A stretch of DNA of 64,000 nt from Coxiella-like endosymbiont (GCF_030643785.1 NZ_CP094378.1:186001-250000); one strand, 5' to 3'; positions 46,159 through 57,439 are shown, numbered from the stretch's first letter. Notes: generated from the letters alone by a model not told the origin. Numbers and translations: made by a program.

Positions 46159-47602
46159 ATGGAACAAGTTCTTATTGCTAAGAAAAGTGGACGATGAGTT
46201 TGAATATTTAGATTTATTGATACAAATCGACACGCTTTAATCGCAGGCACAACGGGTACGGATAAAACTATCACGTTGCATAGGGTATGGCTGAGCAATT
46301 TTTCGAAGCGGGGATGCCGGTTTTTGCAATGGACGTTAAGGGGGTTTGACTGGTATTGCCGAGCCGCCGATTCCTAAACGGTTGTCCTGTCATATTTTGG
46401 GATCTTTATGGACGCCGAGGACATCCGTTGTGAACCACGGTTAGCTCAGTATGGCCGTTATTGATGGGACGGTTTTTAGGTGCGAATGATATTCAAGCTG
46501 GTGTCATTGATGTCGCTTTTAATATTGCAGATGAACAAGGAAACAAGGATTATTATTACTGGATTTAATTATTGCTGGATTTAATTATTGCTGGATTTAT
46601 AAAGATTTGCGTGACTTACTCTTACTTAATTTGGATGGAGAGAATGATGCTTCTTCATTAAGAATACAATACGGAAATATTTCTACGAGTTCTATCGGTT
46701 CCTTACAACGCAGTTTATTAGGTCTCAGCGAAGCCTGGGGGCCATCAATTTTTTTGCAGAACCAGAACCACAGTTAAATTAGAAGATTTAATGCGGGTAG
46801 ATTGTTCTGGCAAAGAAGTAATTAGTATTCTAGATGCTACATCGATTATTAATGATGCTGGATCTATACGACTTTTCTTTTGTAGCTTTTATCTGAATTA
46901 TTTGAATAATTGCCTGAAGTTGGCGACACTCACTCCCAAACCAATAAATTATTATTAGGAAAAATAGAACAAATGGTAAAATTAATTTGTCCAAAAGGAG
47001 TGCGTCCAAAAGGAGTAGGTGTTTATTTCGTAACGCAAAGCCTGCTCGATGTGCCGGAATTTGTTTTAGGACAATTAGGCAATCGGGTATACAACACGCA
47101 CTACGCGCCTTTACACCCAAAGATCAGAAACCCGTAAAAACGGTGGCGCAAACTTTCCGACAAAATCCCAACTCAGTAACTGAAAAGATAATTAAGGAAT
47201 TAGCCGTCAGAAAGGCCATTAGTTTCTTTCTTGGATAAATCAGGAACGCCGGAAATGGTTGAGAAAGTAAAGATTCTGGTTCCCCAGTTCCCGAGTGGGA
47301 ACGTTGACCGATCAAGAACGTTTCGCATTTATAGCGAGCCCTCTTTTGAAAGGGGTCTATGATCAAAAAAATTGATCGCGAATCAGCCTATGAAGTCATT
47401 CGAAAAGAATCGAATAAAAACAGGAGACACAAACACAACAGGTTGAGGTTTCCCCTCCCGCCTGTGAAACCTATCCGGCCCCCCAGTGTCAAAGTTTTGC
47501 AGAAACCTTATTGAAGTCCACGGCAAGAACTTTGGGCAGTCAAGTAGGTCGTCACAAATTATTGATGGTGTGTTAGGTTCGATCTTGGGTGGCAAGAAAT
47601 AG
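46159..47602 (+). pseudogene. Broken HerA/DUF853-type ATPase (YjgR-like)
   Basis: Pieces read NRHALIAGTTGTDKTITLHR, a damaged P-loop; MAEQFFEAGMPVFAMDVKG; CPVIFWDLYGRRGHPL; LGANDIQAGVIDVAFNIADE QGNKD; then [10 protein letters not shown] and [22 protein letters not shown], with [26 protein letters not shown] in the next frame. This is the DUF853 order. Many stops, and tandem duplications at 46559-46590 and 46989-47018 disrupt it. Its end overlaps the convergent pyrB end. Confidence 0.75.
46559..46590. repeat. Perfect 16-bp tandem duplication with a third partial copy
   Basis: CTGGATTTAATTATTG occurs twice and then begins a third time (CTGGATTTA), inside the DUF853 relic. Confidence 0.88.
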
Positions 47603-48508
47603 TAACTCTAAGACCGCCATGCGAATAGCCACTCCATTTTGTACTTGTTGCAGAATGACCGATTGCTTTCCATCAGCCACTTCGGAAGTCATTTCAATTT
47701 CTCGATTGATAGGACCTGGATGCATAACAATTGCGTCAGATTTCGCTAGTGCAAATTTTTCGGCTGACAAACCAAATAGCTGACGGAAAGTATTTAATTC
47801 CATGAGATTGCTATGCCGTTCTTTCTGCAGACGAAGAGTAATAACCACATCGCTATTAATTAAGCTTGCTTCCAATTCAGGAAATTTTTTAATTCGGGGA
47901 TTCTTAACCGTTTCTGGTAGTAATTGGGAAGGACCCGTGATTCGAATTTCAGGAACTCCCATTATTAATAATCCATACACTAAGGAGTTTGCTACTCGAG
48001 AATGATAAATATCACCAATAATGGTGACGCATAATTTTGTCCAATCGGGTTTGTGTTGTTGGATGGTCATTAAATCGATGAGTCCTTGCGTGGGATGTTG
48101 ATGATTCCCATCACCAGCATTAATAACGATACCCTGTTCTAAATGTTCTGCTAACATCCTTGGCTGATTGTTTTCAGTATGACGAATAACAAAAAAACGC
48201 GTTCCCATAGCCTGTAAATTTCGAGCCATGTCTAAGAGCGATTCGCCTTTATTTAAAGCAGAGACTTTAAGATCAGGACTTAAGACGATAGCTCCTAATC
48301 GTTTTGCTGCAATTTCAAAAGAATTACGCGTACGGGTACTGGTTTCAAAAAATAAATTAGCAACCACTTGCCCCTTTAATATGTCAAACACTCGATTTTC
48401 TTTGACATTACCAAGAAAATCGTTCGCTCGTTGCAAAATCAGATCAATTTCATTACGGGTGAGCGATTGCATACCCAGTAGGTGATAAGGAAAATCTTTC
48501 TTAACCAT
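47573..48508 (-). CDS. pyrB: Aspartate carbamoyltransferase catalytic subunit
   Basis: Second committed step of pyrimidine synthesis: carbamoyl phosphate plus aspartate to carbamoyl aspartate. 311 residues, intact. Carbamoyl-phosphate site FFETSTRTRNSFEIAAKRLG, HTENNQPRMLAEHLEQG, INAGDGNHQHPTQGLIDL and MHPGPINREIEM. No regulatory subunit gene is adjacent; the length and LQ-rich C-terminal part resemble the PyrB type found with dihydroorotase-like partners, but none is seen here. Its start overlaps the end of ruvX by 8 bp. Confidence 0.95.
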   Translation of the reverse strand: MVKKDFPYHLLGMQSLTRNEIDLILQRANDFLGNVKENRVFDILKGQVVANLFFETSTRTRNSFEIAAKRLGAIVLSPDLKVSALNKGESLLDMARNLQAMGTRFFVIRHTENNQPRMLAEHLEQGIVINAGDGNHQHPTQGLIDLMTIQQHKPDWTKLCVTIIGDIYHSRVANSLVYGLLIMGVPEIRITGPSQLLPETVKNPRIKKFPELEASLINSDVVITLRLQKERHSNLMELNTFRQLFGLSAEKFALAKSDAIVMHPGPINREIEMTSEVADGKQSVILQQVQNGVAIRMAVLELLFLATQDRT

Positions 48509-48983
48509 TGTCGATTCGACCTACTTTTTCTTGTAACCACTGCTCCAATATGAGCTTGGCGGCATAACCATCAAATCGTTGAGGAAGCTTAACATTTTTT
48601 TGAAACTTCTGGTTAAACCACAATCTTTTGGCTTCAATAGTGGTGAGACGTTCATCTACAGTGTAAACCGGAAGGCCCAATTTTAATTTCAATTTGTTTG
48701 CAAATTTACGCGCAGTATGAGTAAGAGGCTGTTCTGAGCCATCCATGTTGTAAGGAATTCCAACGACAAGGACATCAACCTTCCATATTTCAATAAGTTC
48801 TTTTACTTTTTCCCAATCCGGAACGCCATTTTCAGCTTTTAAAATAGCGACCGGATTTGCTGATTGTGTTAATGCTTGACCTACTGCTATACCAATACTC
48901 TTCAGACCAAAATCAAATCCCAATGCTGTAAAATGGGAAAATTTAACGGCGTTCATACCTATTGGGGTACGAGGTATATCCAT
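48501..48983 (-). CDS. ruvX: Putative pre-16S rRNA nuclease / Holliday junction resolvase RuvX (YqgF)
   Basis: RNase H-fold nuclease, 160 residues. Motifs: ALGFDFGLKSIGIAVGQ with the catalytic aspartate, DVLVVGIPYNMDGSEQ and VYTVDERLTTIEAKRLWF. The family is implicated in 16S 5' end maturation. The start may be the ATG at 48983 or a later one at 48956 (MNAVKFSHF). Transcribed in the order algH-ruvX-pyrB, which is common in gammaproteobacteria. Confidence 0.93.
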   Translation of the reverse strand: MDIPRTPIGMNAVKFSHFTALGFDFGLKSIGIAVGQALTQSANPVAILKAENGVPDWEKVKELIEIWKVDVLVVGIPYNMDGSEQPLTHTARKFANKLKLKLGLPVYTVDERLTTIEAKRLWFNQKFQKNVKLPQRFDGYAAKLILEQWLQEKVGRIDNG

Positions 48984-48985
48984 TC

Positions 48986-49537
48986 TTAAGCATGACCTAC
49001 TTGATCAGAAAGCCGGTTGATATCAATGCCAATTAGAGATGCTGCTTTTTGCCATCGCTGTTTTAAAGGCGTTTCAAACAAAATAATTCGATTATAGGGC
49101 ACAATAAGCCAATCATTGCGAGAAATTTCTTGTTCTAACTGACCGGCTTCCCAACCAGCGTAACCTAATGCAACTAGAAAATTATCAGGACCTTTATTAT
49201 TAGCAATATCTTCTAGCTTCTCTTTAGAAGCAGATACAGAAAGTTGGACTTTTTTGTTTTTATCCTGGTTTTCATAAATAATAAAACCATTTTCTTGGCT
49301 GATTGGTCCTCCCATTAAGACAGGAAGTTCCCCAATATTGGAGACCGTGAGTTTAATATTCAAATGTTCTAGCACGTTACTCAAAGTCACTTGTTGCAGA
49401 GGCTTGTTAATAATTATTCCTAGCGCTCCTTTATCGTCATATTCAGAAATATACACAACAGATTGGGTGAAATTAAAATCATTTAATTGGGGCATGGCCA
49501 CTAAAAAATAATTTGATAAAAAATTTGTTTTTAACAT
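48986..49537 (-). CDS. YqgE/AlgH family (DUF179) protein
   Basis: 183-residue protein of the UPF0301/AlgH family, function not firmly known. Family features: NYFLVAMPQLNDFNFTQSVV YI, GALGIIINKPL, LPVLMGGPISQENGFIIY, then LGYAGWEAGQLEQEISRNDW. Located two bases upstream of ruvX, the usual neighbour. The ATG at 49537 is 104 bp from the divergent pckA start. Confidence 0.93.
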   Translation of the reverse strand: MLKTNFLSNYFLVAMPQLNDFNFTQSVVYISEYDDKGALGIIINKPLQQVTLSNVLEHLNIKLTVSNIGELPVLMGGPISQENGFIIYENQDKNKKVQLSVSASKEKLEDIANNKGPDNFLVALGYAGWEAGQLEQEISRNDWLIVPYNRIILFETPLKQRWQKAASLIGIDINRLSDQVGHA

Positions 49538-49641
49538 ACCAGCGCAAGTATGCGGCGATATTTCCTAGGCCGCAACTCCCTTTTCAATACATCAATAATT
49601 TGCCATAATGATTTCATTTTAGCATGGCTGAGGGAAAGCAT

Positions 49642-51192
49642 ATGAACCAAATCGCTTCACGAATTGTTTACACCGATCTTTCCGGTGATGAACTCATTCA
49701 GCATGCCCTTAAAAAGGGTGAGGGTAAATTGAGCTCGACAGGTGCTTTGGCTGTTACAACCGGTAAGCGGACAGGACGTTCTCCTAAAGATCGATTTATT
49801 GTCAAAGATGCTGAAACGGCTGATCAAGTTCAATGGGGGAATGTTAATCAACCTATCGTGCAAGCTGTATTCGATCAGTTGTGGAATCGAGCAAATGTCT
49901 ATCTTTCCAAGTGCCCTATGTATGTGTCTCACTTGCAAGTGGGGGCAGATGAGAATTATTTTCTTCCGGTACAAGTAATTACTGAATTGGCCTGGCATAA
50001 TTTGTTTGCTTGTGACCTTTTTATTCGACCTGATGGCAATTATCCCAAAGGGAATCCTGAGTGGATTATTTTAAGTGTGCCCGGGTTAAAAACGGATCCT
50101 GAACGGGATAAAGTAAATAGTGACGGTGCTGTCATAATTAATCTCTCGCAACATCGTGTTCTTTTGGTAGGCATGGCTTATGCAGGGGAGATGAAAAAGG
50201 CAATGTTTACGGTATTGAATTATCTCTTGCCTCCTCACGACGTCTTACCTATGCATTGTGCTGCAAATGCTGGTAAATCGGGCGATGTTGCCTTATTTTT
50301 TGGCTTATCGGGGACTGGCAAAACAACATTGTCTGCAGACCCTAATCGATTTTTGATTGGTGACGATGAACATGGGTGGAGCCGTACACGAGTTTTTAAT
50401 TTTGAAGGGGGTTGCTACGCCAAGTGTATAGATTTATCTTCAGAACGTGAGCCCATGATCTGGGAAGCCATTCATCATGGTGCCATTATCGAAAATGTGG
50501 TTTTACAAGCGGATGGTCAACCCGATTATAGGGACGCGAGCTTAACCCAGAATACCCGTGCTGCTTATCCCAGAGAACATATTGCCTTGCGTGTCAAGGA
50601 CAATCGTGGAAGACCCCCAGATGCAGTCATTTTTTTGACGTGTGATCTGTACGGCGTATTACCTCCCGTTGCTTTGCTCACGAAAGAGCAGGCTGCTTAT
50701 TATTTTTTGAGTGGTTATACCGCCTTAGTAGGCAGCACAGAAGTGGGAAGTGTCAAAGGTGTTACGCCCACCTTCAGCGCTTGTTTTGGAGCGCCATTTT
50801 TCCCTCGTCCTCCCACGGTATATGCAGAATTGCTCATGAAGCGAATTGAAGAAACACAATGTCAAGTCTATCTCGTCAATACGGGTTGGACAGGCGGTGC
50901 TTATGGAGAAGGAGGTATGCGGTTTTCCATTCCTACAACCCGCAACATCATTGATGCTATACTTACTCGGAAATTGAGAAATCAACCTACAGAAAATTTG
51001 AAAGGATTTAATTTGGCAATTCCTAAATCGGCTACCGGTGTAGAGGATAAAGTCTTAAATCCTCGCCAGGCTTGGACAGATGTTAGAGCGTACGATATTA
51101 AAGCCCTCACGTTGATAGAAAAATTTCAAGAAAACTTCGTAAAGTTTCAGGTAACAGATGCTATTAAAAAAGCAGGCCCGGTAATTGAATAA
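49642..51192 (+). CDS. pckA: Phosphoenolpyruvate carboxykinase (ATP)
   Basis: Converts oxaloacetate and ATP to PEP, the entry to gluconeogenesis from TCA intermediates or amino acids. 516 residues. Motifs: [20 protein letters not shown] (substrate Arg), the kinase-1a P-loop [18 protein letters not shown], kinase-2 [10 protein letters not shown], and [22 protein letters not shown] start at ATG 49642 (MNQIASRIV) because GAGGG lies 7 bases upstream; the ATG at 49624 has no ribosome site. Intact. Confidence 0.95.
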   Translation: MNQIASRIVYTDLSGDELIQHALKKGEGKLSSTGALAVTTGKRTGRSPKDRFIVKDAETADQVQWGNVNQPIVQAVFDQLWNRANVYLSKCPMYVSHLQVGADENYFLPVQVITELAWHNLFACDLFIRPDGNYPKGNPEWIILSVPGLKTDPERDKVNSDGAVIINLSQHRVLLVGMAYAGEMKKAMFTVLNYLLPPHDVLPMHCAANAGKSGDVALFFGLSGTGKTTLSADPNRFLIGDDEHGWSRTRVFNFEGGCYAKCIDLSSEREPMIWEAIHHGAIIENVVLQADGQPDYRDASLTQNTRAAYPREHIALRVKDNRGRPPDAVIFLTCDLYGVLPPVALLTKEQAAYYFLSGYTALVGSTEVGSVKGVTPTFSACFGAPFFPRPPTVYAELLMKRIEETQCQVYLVNTGWTGGAYGEGGMRFSIPTTRNIIDAILTRKLRNQPTENLKGFNLAIPKSATGVEDKVLNPRQAWTDVRAYDIKALTLIEKFQENFVKFQVTDAIKKAGPVIE

Positions 51193-51218
51193 TTTCTTTT
51201 TAAATTTGCTATAGAAAA

Positions 51219-51910
51219 ATGTCCATAGCAACAAATATTAGAAATATTGAGCAGAAAATTCATGAAACAGAAAAAAATATGGGCGGAAACCTCATTCCAT
51301 TATTCTATTAGCTGTTAGCAAATCACAAGATATCGATAAATTGAAGGCAGCAATTGCTGGGGGACAAACTCGGTTTGGGGAGAATTATGTGAAGGAAGCC
51401 CTTACTAAAATGGCCGCTTTACAGAATCCTTATTTGGAATGGCATTTTATTGGAGCTATTCAAGTTAACAAAACGCGTCTTATCGCGACTCATTTTGAGT
51501 GGGTGCACAGCATTTCGCGATTAAAAATTGCGGAGCAGTTGAACCAATATCGAATCTCGGAACAATCTCCCTTAAACATTTGTATTCAGATCAATATCAG
51601 TGAGGAGAAAAATAAAAGCGGAATCAGTCTTGTTGATTTGCCAAAATTCGTTGTTGAAATAAATCAATTTAAGCGGTTGCGATTGCGCGGATTAATGACA
51701 ATTCCAGCTTTTAAAAAAGATTTTAAGGCGCAAAAACACGATTTTGAAAAAATAAAAAATGCTCAACAACAATTAATAGAAGAAGGTTTTTTATTGGATA
51801 CGTTATCGATGGGGATGACCCATGATTTTCAGGCAGCTATCGCGGCGGGAAGCACGATGGTACGAATAGGTACCGGTATTTTTGGTCCGCGAGATCAAAG
51901 CACAATTTAG
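51219..51910 (+). CDS. yggS: YggS/PLPBP family pyridoxal-phosphate homeostasis protein, frame interrupted
   Basis: PLP-binding protein involved in vitamin B6 homeostasis. Begins MSIATNIRNIEQKIHETEK; after the A7 run at 51271-51277 an eighth A is needed to continue KYGRKPHSIILLAVSKSQ, which carries the PLP-binding lysine in VSK. Then GENYVKEALTKM, WHFIGAIQVNK, VHSISRLKIAEQL, QINISEEKNKSGIS and LSMGMTHDFQAAIAAGSTMV RIGTGIFG. Corrected length 230 residues, normal. An open ORF from 51341 would lack the PLP lysine. First of the yggS-proC-yggT cluster. Confidence 0.9.
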
Positions 51911-51943
51911 TTTTTAAAAAGCAATTATGTGGGAGATTGACGC

Positions 51944-52773
51944 ATGAGCATAGCTAACATTACTTTTGTTGGTGGTGGTAATATGGCGTGCAATATTGTG
52001 GTCGGCCTGATTGCTAATGGATATGATCCTAATCGTATTTGTGTCACGAACCCTACTTCCGATAAGCTCACTTTTTTCGAGAAAAATGCAAAGTTCGCAC
52101 GACCCAGAATAACTGCGAGGGCGCAACGAATGCGGATGTTATCATCCTGGCTGTGAAACCTAATGAGGTTAAAGGAGTATGTGAAGAATTGAAAGACATC
52201 ATTAATACGTTTCATCCTCTTATTATCTCTATAGCTGTTGGTGTCCCGGTTAAATTGCTTCAGCAATGGCTACAAAGCGAGTCAGTCATTGTAAGAGCCA
52301 TGCCGAACACTCCGGCTTCCGTGGGAACTGGTGCAACAGCCTTATTTGCTAATGAGAAGGCGACTAAGGAGCAAAGAAATTTGGCGGAATCCATTCTTCG
52401 CGCCGTTGGGCTTGTGGTTTGGTTATCTTTGGAAGATCAAATTGATAAGGTAGCCGCTCTTTCTGGTTCTGGTCCCGCTTATATTTTTTTCGTGATGGAA
52501 GCTTTACAGAAAGCAGGAGAGGTTTTAGGACTACCAAAAGAAACGGTTCAATTACTGACGGCTCAAACGGTATGGGGTGCTGCGCGGATGTCGTTGGAAG
52601 CGGAACAAGATGTGGTCGAATTGCGTCGATTTGTTACATCGCCAGGTGGCATAACGGAACAAGCGATTAAAGTATTAAAATCGGGCAATTTGCCCGAATT
52701 ATTTACTAACGTATTGAAGGCGGCTGTTCAGCGTGCTAAAGAATTCTCCGTTGAATTAGAGAAGTCGATTTAA
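51944..52773 (+). CDS. proC: Pyrroline-5-carboxylate reductase, frame interrupted
   Basis: Last step of proline synthesis. N-terminal Rossmann motif ITFVGGGNMACNIVVGLIAN (usually GGGNMA). After the A5 run at 52082-52086 a sixth A restores FFEKKCKVRTTQNNCEGATN ADVIILAVKPNEV. The C-terminal domain has VIVRAMPNTPASVGTGATAL, then VAALSGSGPAYIFFVMEAL and VTSPGGITEQAIKVL, the P5C reductase signature. Corrected length 276 residues. Probably functional. Confidence 0.92.
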
Positions 52774-53990
52774 AAATCGCAGTGGATTATTTGATTTTAA
52801 CCAACAAGCTAAATCTCTATGTTTACAAATATTCAAATATTATAGAAAGTTACTGGCGGATTTTCTACAGGTATTTAAAAAAAGTGGTGGGCTTTTGAAC
52901 TTTGATGAAGGCGCTCGATAAGTTACGTAATTGCCCCTATCCTAATTCAATATATTTTATTACTCTTATTTGATATTCTAGGAATAAAGGAAGAGAGGGG
53001 ACAGTTTCGGCAAGTCTATTAAATTGTGAGGTGAAGGGTCGGTCGTGCTTGAATTTTTCATGAGAATGATTATGGAGCAGGTGAACTGGCTAATCTATCG
53101 TCAGGAAGGTAGTATTGATCGTATCTGGACTAACTAACCTTCATTAGAATTATTGAAGGATCTTCAGAAATTCTTCAAGTATTTTTATAATCTTCTTATT
53201 TAAGGAATTTAAGAGAAATTGGACAAGCGACGACATTCAATCATTAATTTTTAGCAAGCTGGAGTTAGAAAGTGAGAAAGACACCAAGAAGAATAAATGA
53301 GTTAATTACTATAAATATAGCGATTTTTTTGGAAAAGAGCTGAGATCATTTATTAAAGCGGAAGACTTAGTTCCTTTCATCGATATAGAAGAAGCTTATA
53401 ATTGGATAATGACTGTATTGAAGACCCTATCGCTGCAATCTGGGAATAAATTTAAACTGATCCGAATTCAGCTTTTTTTGATAGAACATATTTTGAAAAA
53501 ATGTGGGAAATTTTCTCTAGACAAAAATAAACTCCTCCGTCTTAAAGAGAGAGATTTATCAACTGTGATTAATTCTAATTCTACCCAGGTAGGTAGAAGC
53601 TCTATTTGTTAAAATATTCATCCTCTATGGGATAGAGCTAGCCCCCGAAAGATCTAAAAATCGACAGGGGGGATGATAGTTTGAAGTAGATAGCAAACCT
53701 ATTCGATATCATCTTCCTGACGTTGAATCGTGGTTAGAGGAAGTTGTCGTAATGCGATTACAGGATGAAAGATTTTTACGAAGGCAAAACGCGGCGAGAC
53801 CGATCTCCTATTGAACTTCTGCTCCGCAGAGATCTCGTGCCTATAGTAAATTTGTTCACAGGGAGACAAGGATTTTTTAGTTTAACTGCGCAGTCTCGAC
53901 AGGCAGGCCAGCCGTTAGCAGATTACCCTTTTGAGTTAAGAGCTGAATATTTTGGATGCTCTAGTTAGTTGAAATAGTCAACTTCTCATG
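52774..53990 (+). pseudogene. Unidentified gene remains between proC and yggT
   Basis: No gene is visible in 52774-53036. From about 53037 plus-strand pieces in changing frames read VLEFFMRMIMEQVNWLIYRQ EGSIDRIWTN, then WTSDDIQSLIFSKLELESEK, FGKELRSFIKAEDLVPFIDI EEAYNWIMTVL, TDPNSAFFDRTYFEKMWEIF, and finally RYHLPDVESWLEEVVVMRLQ DERFLRR with MKDFYEGKTRRDRSPIELL in another frame. They look like one protein of about 300 residues, acidic and helix-rich. I do not recognise it. Confidence 0.4.
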
Positions 53991-54102
53991 TATTAGGGAA
54001 ACCTACTAATAGACGTCTATAATAATTAGACGTCTATATAGGAACACTAACAGGGATGAAAATTTGGATATCTAGAAAAATATTCACACCCTTAGCAGAG
54101 AT

Positions 54103-54729
54103 GTGATTGTATTTACAAATGCTGGTATATCTTTAATAGGTCTTATTTTTGATCTTTACTTTATATCTATCCTAATACTTAATACTTATCCTCATGCTTC
54201 GTTTGATATGGTTATGGTTCGTTTGAACATACAAAAAATGGGCGCTAGCTGTTATAACTCTGTTTCGCAATTGGTAATTTGCTTAATAATATTTTTGTTC
54301 GCCCTTTGCATCGTATTATTCCTGGTTTCAGAAGATTTGATTTCGCTACCGTTCTACTGCTGACAGTTTTTGGGCCTATCCAGGCCCTTGCTTATACTTG
54401 GATTGCGGTTTTAGATAATACCTCATTGTCTAGGATTATTTTTGATAGCAATTGGTTCGTTGGGTAACAAATTTATGACTCTATATTTTTACGCCATAAT
54501 CATCCGAGTAATCATGAGTTGGTTACCTTCTTTACAGCGCAGTTCGGTTGCAGAAATAATATCTTTAATTATGGAGCCTTTAATGCGTTCGGTACATCGA
54601 CTTATTCCAATAGTGGCTGGATTTGATGTTTCGCATCTTTTCTTATTGGTTTTGTTGCAATTAATTTCAATAATTGTTTTTAATCCTAATATCCTTCTAA
54701 TAGAAATAGGAACTCGGTGGGCGTTATAG
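54103..54729 (+). pseudogene. yggT: YggT family membrane protein, frame broken
   Basis: Two YGGT repeats are visible: NNIFVRPLHRIIPGFRRFDF ATVLLLTVF (54279-54467) and LYFYAIIIRVIMSWLPSLQ, then IMEPLMRSVHRLIPIVAGFD VSHLFLLVLLQLI (54442-54729). Each has the P-RP-RRIIP-DL/S pattern. The N-terminal segment (54103-54260) is more damaged. At least two frame changes, near 54275 and 54430; neither is a clear one-base homopolymer loss. YggT proteins are small membrane proteins often next to proC, as here. Confidence 0.7.
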
Positions 54730-54786
54730 GAAATAGTTGCTCCAGCACTTGGATTCTATTACGATGTTGTCAAGGGGGTATAATTT

Positions 54787-55122
54787 ATGAGCGAATATGT
54801 ACATTCCACATCGGATGATAATTTTGACAAAGACGTCCTTAAAGCAGACAAGCCGGTACTGGTAGATTTCTGGGCTGAATGGTGTCAACCTTGTAAAATG
54901 ATTAGTCCGATCGTAGATGAAATAGCCAAAGAATATTCTGGTCGTGTTAAAGTGTTCAAGATGAATGTAGATGATAATACGGAGACGCCGGCTAAATATG
55001 GAATAAGAGGAATACCCAGTCTTTTGATCTTTCGTGAAGGGGATGTGATTTCTACTAAGGTAGGTGCATTGAGCAAATCGCAGTTAGTCGCCTTTTTGGA
55101 CGAGAACTTGCATTCTTCATGA
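54787..55122 (+). CDS. trxA: Thioredoxin with CQPC active site
   Basis: Cytosolic disulfide reductase, 111 residues, intact. Fold features: [17 protein letters not shown] at residues 22-38, [35 protein letters not shown] with the cis-proline, and [14 protein letters not shown]. The active site is C33-Q-P-C36 rather than the usual CGPC; the codon is CAA, so it is not a misread of a single glycine base. An active enzyme is still expected because both cysteines and the proline are kept. Located between yggT and rho. Confidence 0.95.
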   Translation: MSEYVHSTSDDNFDKDVLKADKPVLVDFWAEWCQPCKMISPIVDEIAKEYSGRVKVFKMNVDDNTETPAKYGIRGIPSLLIFREGDVISTKVGALSKSQLVAFLDENLHSS

Positions 55123-55301
55123 TAAGTCACTAGAATCCCCATATCACGGTGGCCTACCGGTTATAATCCCATCGCTTTTAGGTTTAATTACTAACTATGA
55201 ATACCAATCGGGATGCACCTTTGGAAGAGGATGCTTGTTCGAAATAACGGGCAAGTCCTAAATCGATTTATTTAAACAACGAAGAGGTTTTATCATAAGT
55301 T

Positions 55302-56558
55302 ATGAACTTAACTGAGCTTAAACAGAAATCAGTTCCAGAGTTAATGGAAATTGCCCAAGAAATGAATTTGGAGTACGTTTCACGCTCCCGAAAGCAAGAC
55401 ATTATTTTTGCGGTTTTAAAATCCCATGCTAAAAAGGGGGAAGACATCTTTGGCGATGGAGTTTTGGAAATTCTCCAAGACGGTTTTGGATTTTTACGTT
55501 CCGCTGACAGTTCTTACTTAGCTGGTCCTGATGATATTTACGTTTCTCCCAGCCAGATCCGAAGGTTTAATTTACGTACTGGTGATACTATTTCAGGCAA
55601 AATTCGTCCTCCTAAAGAGGGAGAACGCTACTTTGCCTTATTACAAGTTAATGAAATTAATTTAGAGAAACCCGAAGCTTCTAAGGGCAAAATTCTTTTT
55701 GAAAACCTAACGGCACTTTTTCCAGATGAACAAATCCAAATGGAAATGGGAAATGGCAGTACGGAAGATATTACCGCTCGAATTATTGATTTGGTAGCGC
55801 CTATTGGAAAAGGCCAACGAGGTTTAATCGTATCACCGCCTAAAGCTGGTAAAACGATAATGCTACAAAATATTGCCCATTCGATTACCAGTAATCACCC
55901 CGAGTGTGTAGTAATTGTGCTGTTAATTGATGAGCGGCCGGAAGAAGTCACGGAAATGGATCGCTCTGTAAAAGGAGAAGTGGTGGCCAGCACCTTTGAC
56001 GAGCCTGCCGTCCGTCACGTCCAAGTAGCAGAAATGGTTATTGAAAAAGCAAAGCGACTCGTTGAGCACAAAAAAGACGTAGTAATTTTGCTTGATTCTA
56101 TGACTCGATTAGCACGAGCTTACAACACTGTAATTCCAGCCTCAGGGAAAGTTTTAACGGGAGGTGTGGATGCGAATGCGCTTCAACGTCCAAAACGCTT
56201 CTTTGGAGCTGCACGTAACATCGAAGAGGGTGGTAGTTTGACGATTATTGCAACTGCTTTAATCGAGACTGGGTCTAAAATGGATGATGTGATTTATGAG
56301 GAATTTAAAGGCACGGGTAATATGGAAATTCATTTGGATCGTCGAATTGCTGAGAAACGAATATTTCCCGCTATTAATATCAATCGATCGGGTACGCGGC
56401 GTGAAGAATTGATGATGAAGCAGGATGTTTTACAAAAAGTTTGGATTCTTCGTAAAATTTTACAGCCTATGGACGAAGTGGCAGCAAGCGAATTTTTAAT
56501 TGATCGCTTAAAGCTAACAAAAACAAATAATGATTTCTTTGACTCAATGAAAGGCTAA
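55302..56558 (+). CDS. rho: Transcription termination factor Rho
   Basis: Hexameric RNA helicase that ends transcription, 418 residues, intact. The N-terminal RNA-binding domain reads [20 protein letters not shown], then [36 protein letters not shown]. ATPase domain: [20 protein letters not shown] (Walker A), [20 protein letters not shown] and [16 protein letters not shown] (Walker B), Q/R-loop [25 protein letters not shown]. The preceding 180-bp leader has no visible ORF. The order trxA-rho is common. Confidence 0.96.
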   Translation: MNLTELKQKSVPELMEIAQEMNLEYVSRSRKQDIIFAVLKSHAKKGEDIFGDGVLEILQDGFGFLRSADSSYLAGPDDIYVSPSQIRRFNLRTGDTISGKIRPPKEGERYFALLQVNEINLEKPEASKGKILFENLTALFPDEQIQMEMGNGSTEDITARIIDLVAPIGKGQRGLIVSPPKAGKTIMLQNIAHSITSNHPECVVIVLLIDERPEEVTEMDRSVKGEVVASTFDEPAVRHVQVAEMVIEKAKRLVEHKKDVVILLDSMTRLARAYNTVIPASGKVLTGGVDANALQRPKRFFGAARNIEEGGSLTIIATALIETGSKMDDVIYEEFKGTGNMEIHLDRRIAEKRIFPAININRSGTRREELMMKQDVLQKVWILRKILQPMDEVAASEFLIDRLKLTKTNNDFFDSMKG

Positions 56559-57179
56559 TACTTCTTTTAGCAACTCTCCTCCTCTAGGTTTGTAGTTGGT
56601 TGCAAAGTAGTTCAAAAGCAGAGTGAGCAAAAATTTTATAATTCGCACTCCGGGAAGTCTAGGGAAGTCTATTTTAGGGTATTTTTTCTACTTATTTGCC
56701 TTCATTCTCTTTTACTGGTGGTGATTGATGGAAGAAAATTTTTGCTTCCCCCAAGCTTGTAAAACGATTCTGATGATAGGAGGGGTAGCTGCTAATGAGA
56801 AAGAACATATAATACAAAGATGATCATTTAATTGAGTTATTGGGTGTGGAAAAATAAAATTCTGTAGCGTCCTGTTGGGAAACTGCGACTTGTTGTCCGG
56901 TATCGACACTACGCCCCCTAACTTCTACCGCTTTTACACTTTGTAATACAAAAGAAGTATTATACAAAGAAATTGTTTATCGCTCGGATTTCTCTATTAA
57001 GAATTGGATTAGAAAATGCCACAGTAATCAAATAGAAAGAATCCCTCCCCAGATTAAAAGGTACGTTTATTTATAATTATCACGACATCCCCCCTCTTCA
57101 AAAAAGAGGAAGTATCATCAAAAGAGTCTTAGAAAGAAATACTGTAATTTATGAAGCAATCTGTGCTATATTCGAAACT
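56559..57179. other. Gene-free stretch with an unidentified minus-strand fragment
   Basis: About 620 bp without a supportable gene. The minus strand at 56712-56960 can be read VKAVEVRGRSVDTGQQVAVS QQDATEFYF, which looks protein-like but is followed by stops and has no recognised family. A perfect 10-bp tandem repeat (GGGAAGTCTA) lies at 56652-56671. Confidence 0.4.
56652..56671. repeat. Perfect 10-bp tandem duplication
   Basis: GGGAAGTCTA occurs twice in tandem in the gene-free stretch after rho. Confidence 0.7.
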
Positions 57180-57420
57180 ATGAAGAAAAAGATATGACTT
57201 TTTTCCTTACTGATCACTGAAAGGGTTTTAGCCCAACCTGAAAGATTGCTTTTAATTTGTCCTCAGGTTAAAGAAAGCATTTACCGTTCCGGCCAAACTG
57301 TAAAAAACGTGTGAAAGCACTGTTTTGGGGAAAACCATACAAGCTAATTTTATCTCTAAAATATCTGTCTGCTACGTCATTCTCGGCGTGAAATATCAAT
57401 TATTTGGTTGTTTTTAAGCG
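57180..57420 (+). pseudogene. Fragment of a small secreted-type protein
   Basis: The plus strand reads LITERVLAQPERLLLICPQV KESIYRSGQTVK, with a slip, then KALFWGKPYKLILSLKYLSA. The CPQV...W...L pattern recalls the hypothetical protein at the right edge of the window (SCPKISDLQK then NGWLSYA), so it may be a decayed member of the same family. Low certainty. Confidence 0.3.
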
Positions 57421-57439
57421 AGAATAATTTACTGGCTCA

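Noticed and set aside
46910-47366. Several 70-96 residue ORFs on both strands as genes
   Set aside because: They overlap the clear DUF853 relic and only fragments of the plus-strand readings make family sense.
54005-54046. AGACGTCT-containing inverted repeats as a terminator
   Set aside because: The repeated TAGACGTCTATA units are spaced direct repeats of a palindrome without a following T-run.
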